NCBI GenBank assembly: GCA_958450325.1
Contig: OY288241.1
Coordinates: forward strand, 54,942,078 to 55,006,077
From: Agrostemma githago
Lineage: Eukaryota > Streptophyta > Magnoliopsida > Caryophyllales > Caryophyllaceae
Direction of reading: 5' to 3'
Length of the DNA stretch: 64,000 nucleotides
The notes under the pieces are model-generated. The model had not been told where the DNA came from, ran no database searches, and saw nothing but the letters and a program-made list of their open reading frames with translations. The stretch's first letter is position 1, and the number at the start of each line of letters is the position of its first letter. Shown one piece after another: positions 10,309 through 22,735 of the stretch. A program made the position numbers and the translations under genes.

Positions 10309-13208
10309 TGTAACACCCCTGATTTTTATGAATTAAATTTTATTAATATTTTATTTTGTTTACAATTTAACTCGTATTTCTTAAAATAATTATAGAACAG
10401 ATTCATTTTTCAATCATTTGAACACGTAAAATCCTATTTACCTCGAAAAGTCATTTTTATGCTTAAACTGTATCTTACTTTCGTTTCATTCGATTTACTC
10501 ATTTTATTTCTATTCGAGTTTCCGTTTCGACGGATTATATTCTCGAGTTTATCTTTATATTACTTGAATTCTTATTTTTAAACTCGAAATCCATTTTAAT
10601 TACCTCGTTCGCAAGAATTATTATTAATATCGAAAAATTGCTATTTAACCTTTTTCTACGCGATTTCGTAAATAATTATTTTTGAAACGTAATTTCAAAT
10701 ATTACTTCCTCGTAATCACGTTCTTATACGATTTCCGTCTTCTTATTTTTATTTAAAGTGATCCATTAACAATTTTAAGCGCGAATCGGGCTCAGATTGT
10801 AGCAGACCCGACCGTTTCCGTCATCGAACTGAGATATTTTCGGAGTCAGTTGAGAAAGTCAAAACTGACTCCTCTATTTCCTCCTATTTTCCTGTTGTAC
10901 GTTACCCCTTATACCTCTTTTTCCAGTTACGTTCTCCCTCAACTTCTCTAAAACCTCAACATACGTCTCTCTCTCATCTGCTCTTCTCTTAAAAAAAAAA
11001 GAACGTAACAATAACAACAACAGTCAGTACACTGTTCTTCAATTTTTTTTCCTTGTTCGATCATTCTCTTCCTCCCGTGTTCATCTTAATTTAAGGGTAA
11101 TTTAATTACTCCTATTCTTCGTCTCGTTTTCCTCTTTTATTAATTTATAATATGGTTTAATACCATATGTTAATTTATTTTGTAGGTTATCATATCAATT
11201 CTGACAAAGATGATTATCATAATTGACCCGGATCTCGCTTAAGGTAACACATGATGGCATGACTCGGTATTGCATGATATATATGTTGTAGTTGTTTGTA
11301 GTATCGTTTTAAAATCGAATCTTTATACGAATAAGTATGTTTTAATTATATTGCGATAATATGCTTAAATCGATTTCGTGTTTCTATCGCTTTTAATCTT
11401 CTCAATTTATTTCACATCGAATCTTTTAAAAGTATTATAAGGCCGAGACTAAAACATACAAATAAGACTTTATTTCTGAATTTTCGTGATTTTAATAAAA
11501 AGTAGCAAAGTGAAAGTTTTTATTATTTTTAACATAATTACTGCATGTTTCAGAATCGATTAGTGTTTTTGAACGATTTATTACTCCTGTTTAAAGACTT
11601 TATTTTCGGAACGTTTGAAAAGAGACTACTATTTATTTTAAGTCTATTATATGTCTGTAAAATTTCGTAAATTAATTCCAAGTATTTTGGTCACAATAAA
11701 ATGTTTACGAACAGATGTCGAAATAGTCCGTGAATCTGTCAGTTGTTGTAAAACTAATTTAAAACCTTTGATAAACTTTGAGTTTAATTTGGGTAATTTA
11801 CCTACATAAACTTTGAAGAGTTTGGTTAATGTTTTCAATTGGTTTTGCTTTAAAATAAATTATTAAACGTATTTTATTAATGAGATACCATCGGGTATCG
11901 AATTCTGTCAGTTTGTGAAAATAAAAATAAAAACCCATGTTTTATTTGGAATTTGGATTTTCTCCAGAAATAAAAGTTTTAACCAAGTTTCTAAAGTTTT
12001 CAACCCCACTGGTCTTACGTTGTTTTGATTTTTAATGATTTAATTAAGAATTTTATAGTAAGACAGTGTTATTCCGGAAAATCTGTAAATTTGTAATTTA
12101 ATACTTTTAATTACTTATATTTCAACCTTTTGAGAAATAATTATGATTTGACTTTCGTTGACTTTTAATCATTAAATATATATTTATAAAATAAGTATAA
12201 TGTTTATGTCTCGATGCCTAATATTAACTATTTTATATAACTCAAATATTGAACGATTTCTAATTATAATAATACCTATTTTGGAAAGTTAATATTTGAA
12301 AAAAGTGTCCCAAATTAAAAAGTTTCATTTTAAGAACGTTTTGATAATCCTATCGAATTTCGTCAACGGCTTTGTTTTGGAGTTATGGAATAAGGACAAG
12401 TGTACGGGTAGAGTAATACAGTCTAGGGTATACGTTTTTGCCATCAACTATAAAGCTGGTGTGTCTATGTTGAGACGCATTGGTCGTTGAACTGAGCATG
12501 GTTTGTGTTCAGGAGTGTGTATATTTTGACCTTAAACTTAGATATCGCATCGTGTAAGTCGTCGTCGGGTTGAACTGGATTACGGTTGGTGTCCAGGAGG
12601 GGTGTACATTACTTAAGCCAGGACCTCGCTGCACGCAGTCCTGTTATAGTTTGAGTTGCCTAGTTAGAGACTGAAGTCTAATTTGTTTTGACTGAATTCT
12701 CGAACCTAGTTTAGTATGATCCTAGTGAAAGTCTATTCCGTTACACTGATTGATTTCCATAACGCCGTTATTATTATTGAATGACATTGATTTGCAGGTT
12801 GGCAATCATTTTGAAGTATTTTACCGTATCAATTTAAATGTTTTCCGTTTTCAACTATTTTGATATAATAGTAATTATGCTTTAATATTATGTAATATGG
12901 CTGGGAGAACTGCCTGAGTTGCTCCCCACTGAATTGTGGCTGTTATGTTTATAACATGACAGGTATTATTTGTTCCGGGGTTTGGTGTGAGCTAGCGAGT
13001 GGCGTGGATCCTACTCCGCTTGAGTTATGTTTATTTATGGATTCTTAATCCCATTTGAAGAATTTTTATTTTTAGCCCTTTTGTAAAAAGTGGTCTTTGT
13101 ATTATTGACTGACCGTTCTTTTGTAAAATATAGAACATCAGTGTGTTTTAATCCCAAATCTACAGTGTTTCCGCCACTGTATTGCATTAGATTTTTTAGG
13201 GGATTACA
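10309..13208 (+). mobile_element. Solo LTR 1 of the TGTAACACCC family
   Basis: This 2,900 bp sequence begins TGTAACACCCCTGATTTT and ends GGGGATTACA, with the duplication CAACC on both sides (10304-10308 and 13209-13213). No interior or second LTR is present, so it is the product of recombination between two LTRs. It is shorter than its relatives because it lacks most of their pyrimidine-rich middle section. It interrupts the small Copia-type element and is therefore younger than it. Confidence 0.93.
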
Positions 13209-13213
13209 CAACC

Positions 13214-13329
13214 CGTACAGGTGAAAACCCCACCTTACCGTCAACACTACCATCCTCAGACAAGCCTACCAACCCAAAACTATTACTCCCCATGAATTTA
13301 TCAACCTTTAAAATTGTTGCTCCAGACAT
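13214..13329 (-). pseudogene. Copia gag start fragment
   Basis: The minus-strand ATG at 13329 opens a frame reading MSGATILKVDKFMGSNSF. This resembles the Gag N-terminus of many plant Copia elements, where MSG is followed by a K-F-x-G-x-N-F/Y-x-x-W core. It lies about 90 bp from the primer site, as expected. It runs only some 38 codons before the nested solo LTR, and the rest of gag is deleted. It is probably a packaging-signal remnant and not a functional protein. Confidence 0.55.
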
Positions 13330-13419
13330 CTTCTCACCAAAAATTCAACAAACCCAAATAACGCCTAACTCAGCCGAAACCAAACCTACAGCTCAGAAGC
13401 GGAAGTGGAACAACCTGAA

Positions 13420-13431
13420 GCTCTGATACCA
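13420..13431 (-). other. Primer binding site, initiator tRNA-Met
   Basis: The minus strand reads TGGTATCAGAGC three bases beyond the 5' LTR end at 13435. Confidence 0.9.
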
Positions 13432-13434
13432 GTT

Positions 13435-14131
13435 TGTTGTAACGGAGGCGTCCCCTTACCTACGGTTTGTTAATTACGCGAGAAGAACAAAACAAATAGC
13501 AAACAATAATAAAGTGACACACAGATTTACGTGGTTCACCAGCAAAATCACTGGCTATGTCCACACCGACAAGGAGACCAAATTCACTATGTGGAGATAA
13601 TAGTACAACAGTAGACTGTAATACACGTGCTTAATAGCTCACAGCTAAAGCCAGAAGTACTACCAATTCTACCAACCAGATAGTAATCTCAAACTGGAAA
13701 GAGACTACCCAGACCGAGTCGACCTGCGACGAACTCACCGACGAGACGAAGGACAAACGATCTTGCGGCCAACCAAGATCCGAACAAACTCCAACGGTCT
13801 CCAACGAAGACGAGATCAATAGAACCACCAAATAATAGGGACTCGGAACAGACTGAGTTTTTCCCTAAAGAAAACCCTCACAAATCAGCCCTCTATATTG
13901 TGCTCTCAAATCATCTCTCTGTCCTAATTAACCTAGAAACTAGTCAGGTCTTTATATAGTATTATTCCACCTAAACTAGTTAGGTAAACTAATTAGGAAA
14001 CACGGTTCAATCTTTCCTAAAACTAAACAATCTTATGTTACCAAGACAAGAAGATCAACTTTAGGAAAGATATCAGCAACAAATCAATTCAAGGTCCAAA
14101 AGGACAATTGCTAGGCACTTATTTCCTAACA
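13435..14131 (-). repeat. 5' LTR of the small Copia-type element
   Basis: This 697 bp LTR is the partner of 9176-9874. It carries TATATAAAG (13950-13958, minus strand) and is followed outside by the duplication TTCCA. Confidence 0.93.
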
Positions 14132-14192
14132 TTCCATTTTACTTCTCCTTAGGTTGCGTCTGCATCATTGTTCAAAATTGCAAGTTACCATG

Positions 14193-15420
14193 ATGATTTA
14201 TGAGAATGAAGCTACGAATTCTAACTATGGTGCTTTGAAGTCGCCGGAAATCGTCAATGAGTAACAAACTTCTACTGCTATTAATTTATGTTTGCTTCAT
14301 TTCTGCTCTGTCAATTTTTTCGAGGATTGTTTCTTTTGATAATTTTGAAGAATGATTTACGAGAGTGAGCCTCGGAGTTTCAACAATGTTGCTCTGAAGT
14401 CGTCGGAAATCGTTAGCGAATGACAAACTTCATTCTACTATTGTTAATTTTTCGCTTGATTTTTTTGTTGGTGTATGCCTATTGAAGCCGTTCTCTTTAT
14501 GATTTTGAAGCATGATTTATGAGAGTGAAGCTCGGAGTTTCAACGATGTTGCTCTTAAGTTGCCGGAAATCCTTAGCAAGTGTTCGGGATAAAATCCGTG
14601 TACTCGGAATTATGACGTGGCAAATTATAATCGGAAAGTCAAGAAGGTCAAAGGTCAAGGGTCAAAGGTCAATATTATCAAAAGTCATTGGGCTAGTCAA
14701 GACCAAAATAATGCAAGTCAGTAGGCCGAACAAGATCAAAACAACATCCGTCAGCCCATTGAAGAGTGCAACCCGCGGGAGAAGAATGAGTCAAGAACAA
14801 CTCACTTGACCTAAGGCACCCTCCCTGAAAAATAGGAGAGAATCAGGGAGAGGTAGGCAAGGGAAAACTCTAAGAAGAAAACGACTATGTAAGCAAAGCG
14901 AGACCAAGGGGGAAAGACATTCAACCCATCCTCAACAATATCAACCCTGAGCAGCACCATAACACAATACCCATAGTTAATTATCGTCAAAATATTTATA
15001 CTTGTACTTCTTTACTTTCCACGCTCTTTTCAGTCATAGTAGAATATTGGTGGGATTCCGAATCCTCCCGCGGTTTTCCCACATCGGGTTTCCGCATCAC
15101 CAAACTTTGTGTGTTGTTTTATTTTCCTTTTCGTCGTTCTCCGTTTACTAGTAACGTCATCATATCGCTAATTCGTAACTGTAGGCCGATCATTTTAACC
15201 CGCTACCAAAACGATAACCCGGTAAATTTTTACCAAAACAGCAAGTAAAGAACTTCTACTATTATTAATTTTTCCTTGATTTTGTGTTCTGTCAGTTTTA
15301 GCATGTATGCTTAAGATTTCAAGGGTTTTGAAATTGCCTTTGTTTTAATAATTTTGAAGCATCATTTAAGTGAGTGAAGCTCGTAGTATCAATAAAAAAT
15401 GTAGGAAAATGAGATGAAAA
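14193..15420 (+). repeat. Tandem repeat of about 160 bp, four units, split by a solo LTR
   Basis: Copies start near 14193, 14352, 14512 and, after the inserted LTR, 15361. Each has an ATGATTTA(T/C)GAGAGTGAAGCTC-like core followed by a GCCGGAAATC motif and a CTTCTACTATT motif. The units differ noticeably from one another, so the array is old. No function is apparent. Confidence 0.7.
14581..15240 (+). mobile_element. Solo LTR, unrelated family, 660 bp
   Basis: It begins TGTTCGGGATAAAATCC, ends TACCAAAACA and is flanked by the duplication GCAAG (14576-14580 and 15241-15245). An AATATTTATA motif near 14990 may be its TATA box on the plus strand. It looks gypsy-like (CCACATCGGGTTTCCGC motif) but has no coding sequence to prove it. 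Confidence 0.85.
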
Positions 15421-15784
15421 AGGTCACGAAGAATTTTTTTTATTAATCTAATCTATCTCGACCAAGTTGAAGTAGCATCAGTGTGTTTTGAGTTTTATTG
15501 TTTCTCACTTATGTGTCTAACCACATTTTAGTGATTTTTTGTGTCATTCTTATTGTTTTGTTTTGTTTTATATTTGCCGCAAACAATTGTTTTGTTTTCC
15601 TTTGGCTCATACTATGAGTTTGTTTTATGGGGGCTTTGGTTAGGAAAGTTGTGGGTAATTCTGGTGTGCGTTTAGTTTTTTAGTAGTTGTTGCACATTGA
15701 TAATGGTGTTAATGTCTGTTTGTTCGAACCCATGCCTTTCCTTGGATGTTTATGAAGTCAATCATTCCATTATTTGTTTTTGGT
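15246..15784. other. Sequence left of the Tat-like element, no gene
   Basis: The first part is the last unit of the 160 bp repeat. The rest is T-rich sequence without an open frame or motif that I recognise. Confidence 0.5.
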
Positions 15785-17885
15785 TGTAGACACCCAGATT
15801 CTGACCTGATGGCTGCAGGAGTACCCGACACACCCGATAATGATCGGACTGCAACAAGACACAATTTCACGATCTCTTAGATAGTTTTTCTATAGAATGG
15901 ATCAAATAATTACTCGGAAAAATTAAATCAACATCAAGACGGTCTTAGTCGTGTCATTACGGTCGCGTCGACACTAATTAGAGTCAATCCGACACCGGAT
16001 CTCCGAATCGGTTCCGAAACACGTAAAATCAAACCCGAGTCAGCGCGTCAGGCCGAGCAAGCCTCGAGACGCGCGCCCGAGACCCATTGGCACAACACGC
16101 TAGGTCACGGTGGAAACCTTAATGACCAAGCAAGGTATGAGATAACGCATATTCTCCATTTTGGAAAGTTTTGTAATCGGATCTTCAAAATTCAAAACAC
16201 CCTCCTCAGGGCGCCTTACTCTTGATGCGCTCACCCTCAGGCGCCTTAATCCGGGTGCGCACACCACCAGGCGCCTGAGAGGTCGATTTGACCCGCGAGA
16301 AAAACTATAAATACCCTCTTCTCTGCTCACTTCAACACACATCTCACAACCTCAAGAATTCGAATACACTTCGATTCTCCTCCTCCTCTTTAAGAGTTTC
16401 TTATTCTAACTTAGCGTCGCACTCCGAATCTAAGTACGATTCACTCGTTCATTTGTTTCTGATACACGAATCGACACTACTCCACATAGTTCCTCGAGTC
16501 CTTGGCTCGATCCGAACGAAAAGGGGCACCCGTGTTCGACTAGCCACCTCTAGACACCATAGCAAAGCTCTGCCGTATTTGCCGCAGGAAAGCTAAGAGG
16601 ATCCGCCTAAGAAGTCGTATCGTCACTAGGTTGTCATCTAAACACAACTTTACATTTCGTTCTTTTTATTATGCACTTTGATAACGTCGAGTCCGACTCA
16701 TGTGGACACTAGGTCCATGACACGTCGTAAACATACGTAACGTCCACCACTTCAACCATAAGCACTAAAACACCTTAAACTAAACCCGAGTAGCTCTGAG
16801 ATCCATTCTCAACCATCTACGCATCGTGTCTCGTTTAGTGTACACTCTGAGGGTGCAATTCCTCACAATGTGATTTACTTACATTTCACATTTACTGCTT
16901 TCGTATGATTTACCGCTTTTATGACTATAATCGCATGCTAAATCACCAAATACGGAATTCAAAACGTAAACAAAGCTAAAAATGAATAAGTGGTGGTCGG
17001 GTTCCATATTAATCTCGATGCTCACCCCTCACACGTGGTTCGATGCATCCTCATTAATACCAAACCGACGCACCATAAGCAGAATACCAGGTAAGGTATA
17101 CCACGAGAATGACTAATATCCGTATTATCACGGTAAAACTGATTTGATAATAGGTATAATATCTAGTACTCTCTACTCTCCTACGTTCATATTTTCATGG
17201 CCTACCTATCACGTGAAATCGCATACAAAAAATGTAAAACAATTACTTCGACGACAAAAGCTTACTTGTCCTTAAACAGCCGACGTAGCAAAGACATATG
17301 GTTAAAACAATGGATGTTATCGTACTTCCACCGCAATTATGGAACGAATTTATCAGCCCACCGATTGATTAGTAGAGGCCGCTACGTGCGGGCGAGATTG
17401 GGTGTCTATGTCTATCGGACGTTGGCTTCTCAATACGTACCCTCACTCCTTACTCAGAATCTACGATTTCCGGATGTCCGAAACCATTGGCAATAATAAG
17501 AGTCATTCTAGATATGGAATGCTTAAGGGTACAAGTCTTTATCTTTAGGTCCCCATGTCACTCGCCTTTGAGTCGGCTAAGTATTAAAGTTGACTTGAAC
17601 GGTTTCCGAGTTCTAAAAATTACTCGGTGGCGACTCCACAAATCGGCAACGAATTCGGTTCACTAAAAAGGTCGTCTTACCAAACATATCGGCCTTTAAA
17701 CATTTACAACCACGTCTCGATCGATTCTAACGGAAACACGGATGTCCGCATCCGTCTACTACAATTCAAATCGTCAACCAAATCGAGGTCCGACACATCG
17801 TCCCGTACGCGAGATCGGACCGGCACCAGGACGACGAGGCCGCGTGGGTGTGCGCGGGGCGAAGCGGTGTGGGCGAGCGTCCACA
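15785..17885 (+). repeat. 5' LTR of the Tat-like element
   Basis: The LTR is about 2.1 kb. It starts TGTAGACACCCAGATTC, matching 63860 onward, and ends GCGTCCACA just before the primer-like motif. A GGTGGCGACTCC motif at about 17627 and a short GGCGCCTT repeat at 16205-16275 lie within it. Open frames inside (for example 17197-17496 and 17627-18019) have no homology that I recognise. Confidence 0.75.
16306..16313 (+). promoter_or_regulatory. TATA box of the Tat-like LTR
   Basis: TATAAATA follows a GC-rich stretch with repeated GGCGCC motifs and precedes a CTCTTCTCTGCTC pyrimidine patch typical of plant start sites. Transcription would begin near 16335-16345. Confidence 0.6.
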
Positions 17886-17888
17886 GTT

Positions 17889-17906
17889 TGGCGATTCCGC
17901 TGGGGA
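17889..17906 (+). other. Probable primer binding site of the Tat-like element
   Basis: TGGCGATTCCGCTGGGGA lies three bases after the LTR end. Very similar TGGCGACTCC.CTGGGGA motifs occupy this place in many plant Tat-type gypsy elements. I cannot name the tRNA with certainty. Confidence 0.6.
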
Positions 17907-18732
17907 CTTCGAAACAAGTTTCCAGCGGTGGTGTAACTCGAACGAGGTCCGGTGAAGCTCATATCCTAGTTCCTCTTTTGTGGCCACTACAAGTTTTGGC
18001 CCTAAAAAGCTCACCCTAACCAATTTTAGGACCAATCGACCTCTTCACGGTAAGATCTGTACACCGGACTCATGGAGAGATCCTCATTGACGTTTCGACC
18101 GTCTAAGGTAGTCACGCATTCCGTGAATATGCCAAGAGAGTGACACTGAGCGAACGGAACGATGCTCACCTCCCCCGGTGACCCGTCATCACCTAAGCAA
18201 AGACTATTCGTGGATGGTAGCCTACCCTAGCCTACCCGTGTCTGCATCCTGCATGAGTGTATGCATTACTAGTTAGGTGTAGCGTGTTGTGACAACCCGA
18301 ATAAAACATTAAAATTCGGATTCAACCAGACAACATATTCAACTACACCCAAACTTCGTTTTTGAAAAGGATATCATCTTTTCAAAACCACTTTTTAACG
18401 CCGTTACTCCGGCCGAAATTAAATTCGTTTTCAAAGACACCTTAGCGCCATCACCCTGGCCGACTAAGTTCACACTTACCATTTTCAAAACAATCTTTAG
18501 CGCCATTACTTTGGCCAAAATGAAACTCGTTATTCTCAAGAACAACGATACACTGTTACTATCGCCAGGTTCCCGACCAATGGGACTAAGGCATGTAAAA
18601 CGATAACATTTTAGTTTTCAAAACTTTTTTCGCACACACCGTTAGCATTACCAAAATTTCCATTAATGAAATCAAGGAATCCAACCCGGTTATACTCACA
18701 CATTTCACACACACCGTCACTGTCGTCAAAAT
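17907..18732 (+). other. Leader of the Tat-like element with imperfect short repeats
   Basis: From about 18340 the sequence repeats a loose 60 bp pattern (TTTTCAAAA, then CGCCATTACT or CACCGTCACT, then GGCC). The same pattern resumes after the solo LTR at about 22740-23050, which shows that the two parts were once continuous. No protein is evident. Confidence 0.6.
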
Positions 18733-21700
18733 TGTAACACCCCTGATTTTTATAAATTTAAATTAAATTAAATTTTGTTCGTATTTATATTTTTACGATT
18801 TAACTCGTAATTCTTAAAATTATTATAAAACGAATTTATCGTTTAATCGTTTCAAACTCCTAAAAATTCTATTTGTCTCAGAAACCCTTATATTCAAACA
18901 TATTTTTATTTCCGTTTCGATTCATTTTATACATTTAATTTAATTTTTATCGAAAGTCTATTCCGACGATTTAAATTCTAAATTCTTTTTATTTATTTTT
19001 ATTTGAGCTCGAATTTTTATTTTCAGCTCGAAGCTCATTTATTTTTAAATTTCGTCAAAAAAATTTATTACCCTTCCTCGAGAAATCAATTTAATTCACT
19101 TTATCGCAGATTTATTATTTAACGGGAAATACTATTTCATCGTCTAATTATTTATTTCTGTAAGCTTCGATTTCGTCTCGAATATTTTATTTACTCATTT
19201 TATTTGACGGTCCAATTAGGTATTAATTTTATTGACTCGATCTTAATTCGATTCGTGGGTCAGCTAACTTATCGATACGGAATTTGTTTAATCCGTAATT
19301 CTAACCCGATTCATTTAATTATGTTTGATCATTTGCTTTCCCATTTGTTTTTGTTTTAAAACATTCAACCCACTTGTTATTCTGATGCTTCCCCTTTTAC
19401 CTTACTCCACTGCTTACGTTCCCCCTATTTGGTTCATCTCCCCTTGAACCCATTGCTTTTAACGTAATCATCACCCTTCTCCCCTTCTTCTTTTGTCCAT
19501 CATTCGCATCATCATCGATCCCTCTTCTTCTGCTGTTGCATTTTATCCTTCTTCTCTTCTTCTCCCTTTGTTTTCCCGTACTGTTGCTGCTCCTACGCTG
19601 CTTAGTTATTGATGCCGCTACTGCTGTTCTTGCTGCGTTCGATTTCCCGAATTCGTGAGGGTAATACCTTTCCCCTTCTGTCTTTGTCGTTTGATTTCTT
19701 TCTTGTTGCTGCCTCTTTGTCACTTCTTTCTCCCTTTGCTGCTGTACGTTCTTAATTAGTTCCTCTGTTTCGTTCTGTTCGTTGCTATTGTTAGTATCGC
19801 ACTACTGGTGCTACTGCTGTCTGCGTGTGGTTGCTGTAATATGTATTATCGATGTCTGTTCATTCTCTTCTTCTTCTTCTTCTTCTTCTTCTTCTTCTTC
19901 TTCTTCTTCTTCTTCTTCTTCTTCTTCTTCTTCTTCTTCTTCTTCTTCTTCTTCTTCTTCTTCCTCCTCTTTTCGTTGATGTTACGGTTGGCGCTGCTGT
20001 TTCGTTCTGTTTCTGCTGTCATCTATTGTTGCGTGGCTGCTGTCCTGATGCTTCTTCTGCTGTTTTGCTGCTCCTTTCCGATCCTTTTCTCCTTCTTCTA
20101 CTTCCTTTTTCGGTCGGTAGTCATTGCTGATGCTTTTCGTGTTGGTTGATAACCGTACTACTGTTGCTGTTGATGTCTGTACTGCTATGTTCGTTGTCTT
20201 CTTCTCCTTGCTGTCTAACTTTGATTATCATCCGATGACATTTCTGCTGCTACTGTTTTCGTTTCCTCTGATTTCTTTGCCGCTGTTTGTTGCTGTTCTG
20301 TCCTTCATTCTTCTTCTCCTTCTTCCTTCTTCGTTTCTTCTTTTATTGCTGCTGTTCATACGATTATTCTTGTGCTACTGATTTCGTTGCTCGAGTTTGT
20401 CTTGATCGTGTTGCTGTTTGTTCCCTTCGATTTGTTCTCTGCTCGTTCCTCGTTTTTCGTCGTCTTGATGTCATTTCTGTATCGTTTATTTTGTGCTGCT
20501 GTCCGTCCCCTTTTGATCATCCATTTCAGTCATTGTATCATCATGCTTATCTTCTCGATTAAGCTCGGCCTTCATGTTTCCCTTTTTGTCGTAACAATTT
20601 CCTTACCTCGCGTCTTTTCCATTCCTTGTCTCTACGGTTCCCTATTCCGGGTTGATTATCGATTGATACCAATTCTTTCGTGTTGATTTTAGTTTTCCTC
20701 TTTTTTGGGTTGTCTTGTTACCCGAGTCCAACACTCGTCTCATTCTTTTGTTTTGTCAACCCGATTTTCGTGATTAGCCTACTTAGAAGACTAACGACTC
20801 TACAACTTGGAGCTTCAAGACAACATTGCTATTGATTTGAAGCTTGGTTTGATCGCGAAGGACGAGTACATGTTCGTTTCGGTTGTCGGCTCAAGGTAAC
20901 TTTAGGACGTTACTCGATTTTATATCGTATGTTTGAGTAGTAGTATGTAGTAAATGTTTTAACTTTGGTTTTCTAATTTTAGCTATATATTTTTGCTAAT
21001 TATAAATTTTAACTCGTATGCGTTATTAATATTTTTACAACTTTCAATATCGTTTTATAAATCGTTAGTAATTTTATTATTTATGATCGTTATAATATTT
21101 TGTTGGTTATCGTGACACTAGTAACTAAATAATATTGATTTCATATTTTCGTCATATTTTGTTAAGTTATAATTTTTGACTCAAAATCGTATTTTTATCG
21201 AGATTTGTACACTTGTTTAATCAATTAATTAACGTTTTACGATTTATTCTAATAAATAAGAAAATAGTCGATTTAGTTTTAAATATATTTTTAATCGAGA
21301 CTATTTTCACTAATTATTTCCGATTGACTATTTTTATTAAAATCCGTATTATTTATTAATAAAAGCTATTTATTAAAAATAATTTGAAGTCTTTGTAACT
21401 CTCATTTTATTTATAAAACTTGTTGATTCAATTAATTTTGATATCGTTTTTCTTAAAACATCACTTTTCTAAAATCTATAGTTTTAACTCAATTTCCTAA
21501 TTATTTATATAATACTCTATATTGACTTATTATATTATATTTTATTTATATTTTGAGTAACGAATTTAGAAATTTATTAAAGTTACGATAACGACGATAA
21601 TAATAAAATGTTAATTTCGTTAGAAATGCTAATTTTAATACATTTCACTTATTTTAATAACTTACGTATTTTCTATAAGAATATTTCTATTCTAAGTAAG

Positions 21701-22730
21701 TTTCTAAAATTAGTAAGTTTCTATTTATAGAAAGTTTCCCTTTTAATATAAAATGTTTATTTAATTTATCTTCATATTATTCATAATGATTATATCTCTT
21801 GTTTATATCGACAATGGCTTGTTTTGGAGTTATGGAATAAGAACAAGTGTGAGGTTTAGAGTAATATATTCTGGGGTTTACGTTTTTGCCATCAACTATA
21901 AGGTTGGTGTGTCTTTATGGGGCACACTAGTTGTTGAACCGAGCATATATGGTGTTCGGGAGTGTGTGTACATTTTGACCTTAAACTCGTGCCTCGCAGT
22001 GTAAGACGTCGTCGGGTTTAACTGAGTATTTATGGTGCTCGGGAGGGGTGTGCATATTATCTTAAACTAGGGCCACGCATTTCTAAGTCGCCGTCCTATT
22101 ATGGTTGAGTAGCCTAGTTAGAGATCGAGGTTTGATTTGTTTGAACTAAGTTCTCGAAGCTAGTTTTAGTATTCTCCGAGTGAAAGTCTAGCCTTCATCA
22201 CTAATCCGATCCATAACGCCGTTTTGAATATTTTTATTATTATCGATACATTTTGGTTTGCAGGTTGGCAAACATTTGAAGTTTTCTTCTGAAAACGTGT
22301 TCTGATTCTATTGTCCCAATATTTTAAGTCTTCTCCGAAAGCTTATTTTCATTATATCACTTAATGTTTTCCATTTTAATTATTTTGATATAGTAATACT
22401 ATTTTTTTTTCATATGATATAATATGGCTGAGAGAACGTCCGAGTTACTCCCCACTGACGTGGCTGTTATGTTTATAACATGACAGGTATTTGCTGCTGG
22501 GTTTTGGGTGTGAGCTAGCGAGTAGCGTGGATCCTACTATTTTTTCATTCTTTTAATTTATGGATTTATATAACCCGTTTGGAGAATTTTCTATTTAGTC
22601 CTTTTGTAAAAAGTGGCCTTTGTATTGACTTACCATTTCTTTTAATAAGATATAGTTTGTCAGTGTGTTATAATCCCAACTCTACAGTGTTTCCGCCACT
22701 GTATTGCATTAGATTTTCTAGGGGATTACA
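18733..22730 (+). mobile_element. Solo LTR 2 of the TGTAACACCC family
   Basis: This is the longest family member at 3,998 bp, with the duplication AAAAT on both sides (18728-18732 and 22731-22735). Its middle has a long pyrimidine-rich section with a CTT microsatellite. The last 300 bp match the other copies closely: a GTTATGTTTATAAC hairpin, then ACAGTG...CACTGT, then GGGGATTACA. It interrupts the leader of the Tat-like element. Confidence 0.93.
19866..19964 (+). repeat. CTT microsatellite, about 33 units
   Basis: This is a pure CTT run within the pyrimidine-rich part of solo LTR 2. It produces long serine, phenylalanine or leucine open frames on the plus strand that are not genes. Confidence 0.95.
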
Positions 22731-22735
22731 AAAAT

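Larger units (their letters stand above)
9176..14131 (-). mobile_element. Small non-autonomous Copia-type LTR element, carrying a nested solo LTR
   Basis: The two LTRs (9176-9874 and 13435-14131) are nearly identical, and the whole is bracketed by the 5 bp duplication TTCCA (9171-9175 and 14132-14136). Primer site and polypurine tract on the minus strand show that the right LTR is the 5' one. Without the nested insertion it is about 2.05 kb with only about 650 bp of interior. That interior retains a short gag-like start and a 27 bp tandem repeat but no pol. It must have been mobilised by proteins of a related full-length Copia element. Confidence 0.92.

Noticed and set aside
12340..12490. Short ORF shared by several LTR copies (GFVLELWNKDKC..., FAINYK)
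   Set aside because: Similar frames occur at 21786-22004 and 28334-28546, but the copies at 26745 and 38780 lose the frame through small indels. The conservation appears to be at the DNA level within the LTR.
17627..18035. Overlapping ORFs on both strands in the Tat-like LTR and leader
   Set aside because: They are GC-rich sequence with open frames on both strands, spanning the LTR end and primer site. No recognisable domain.
19782..20686. Poly-serine, poly-phenylalanine and poly-leucine open frames
   Set aside because: They are translations of a CTT microsatellite and surrounding pyrimidine-rich LTR sequence.
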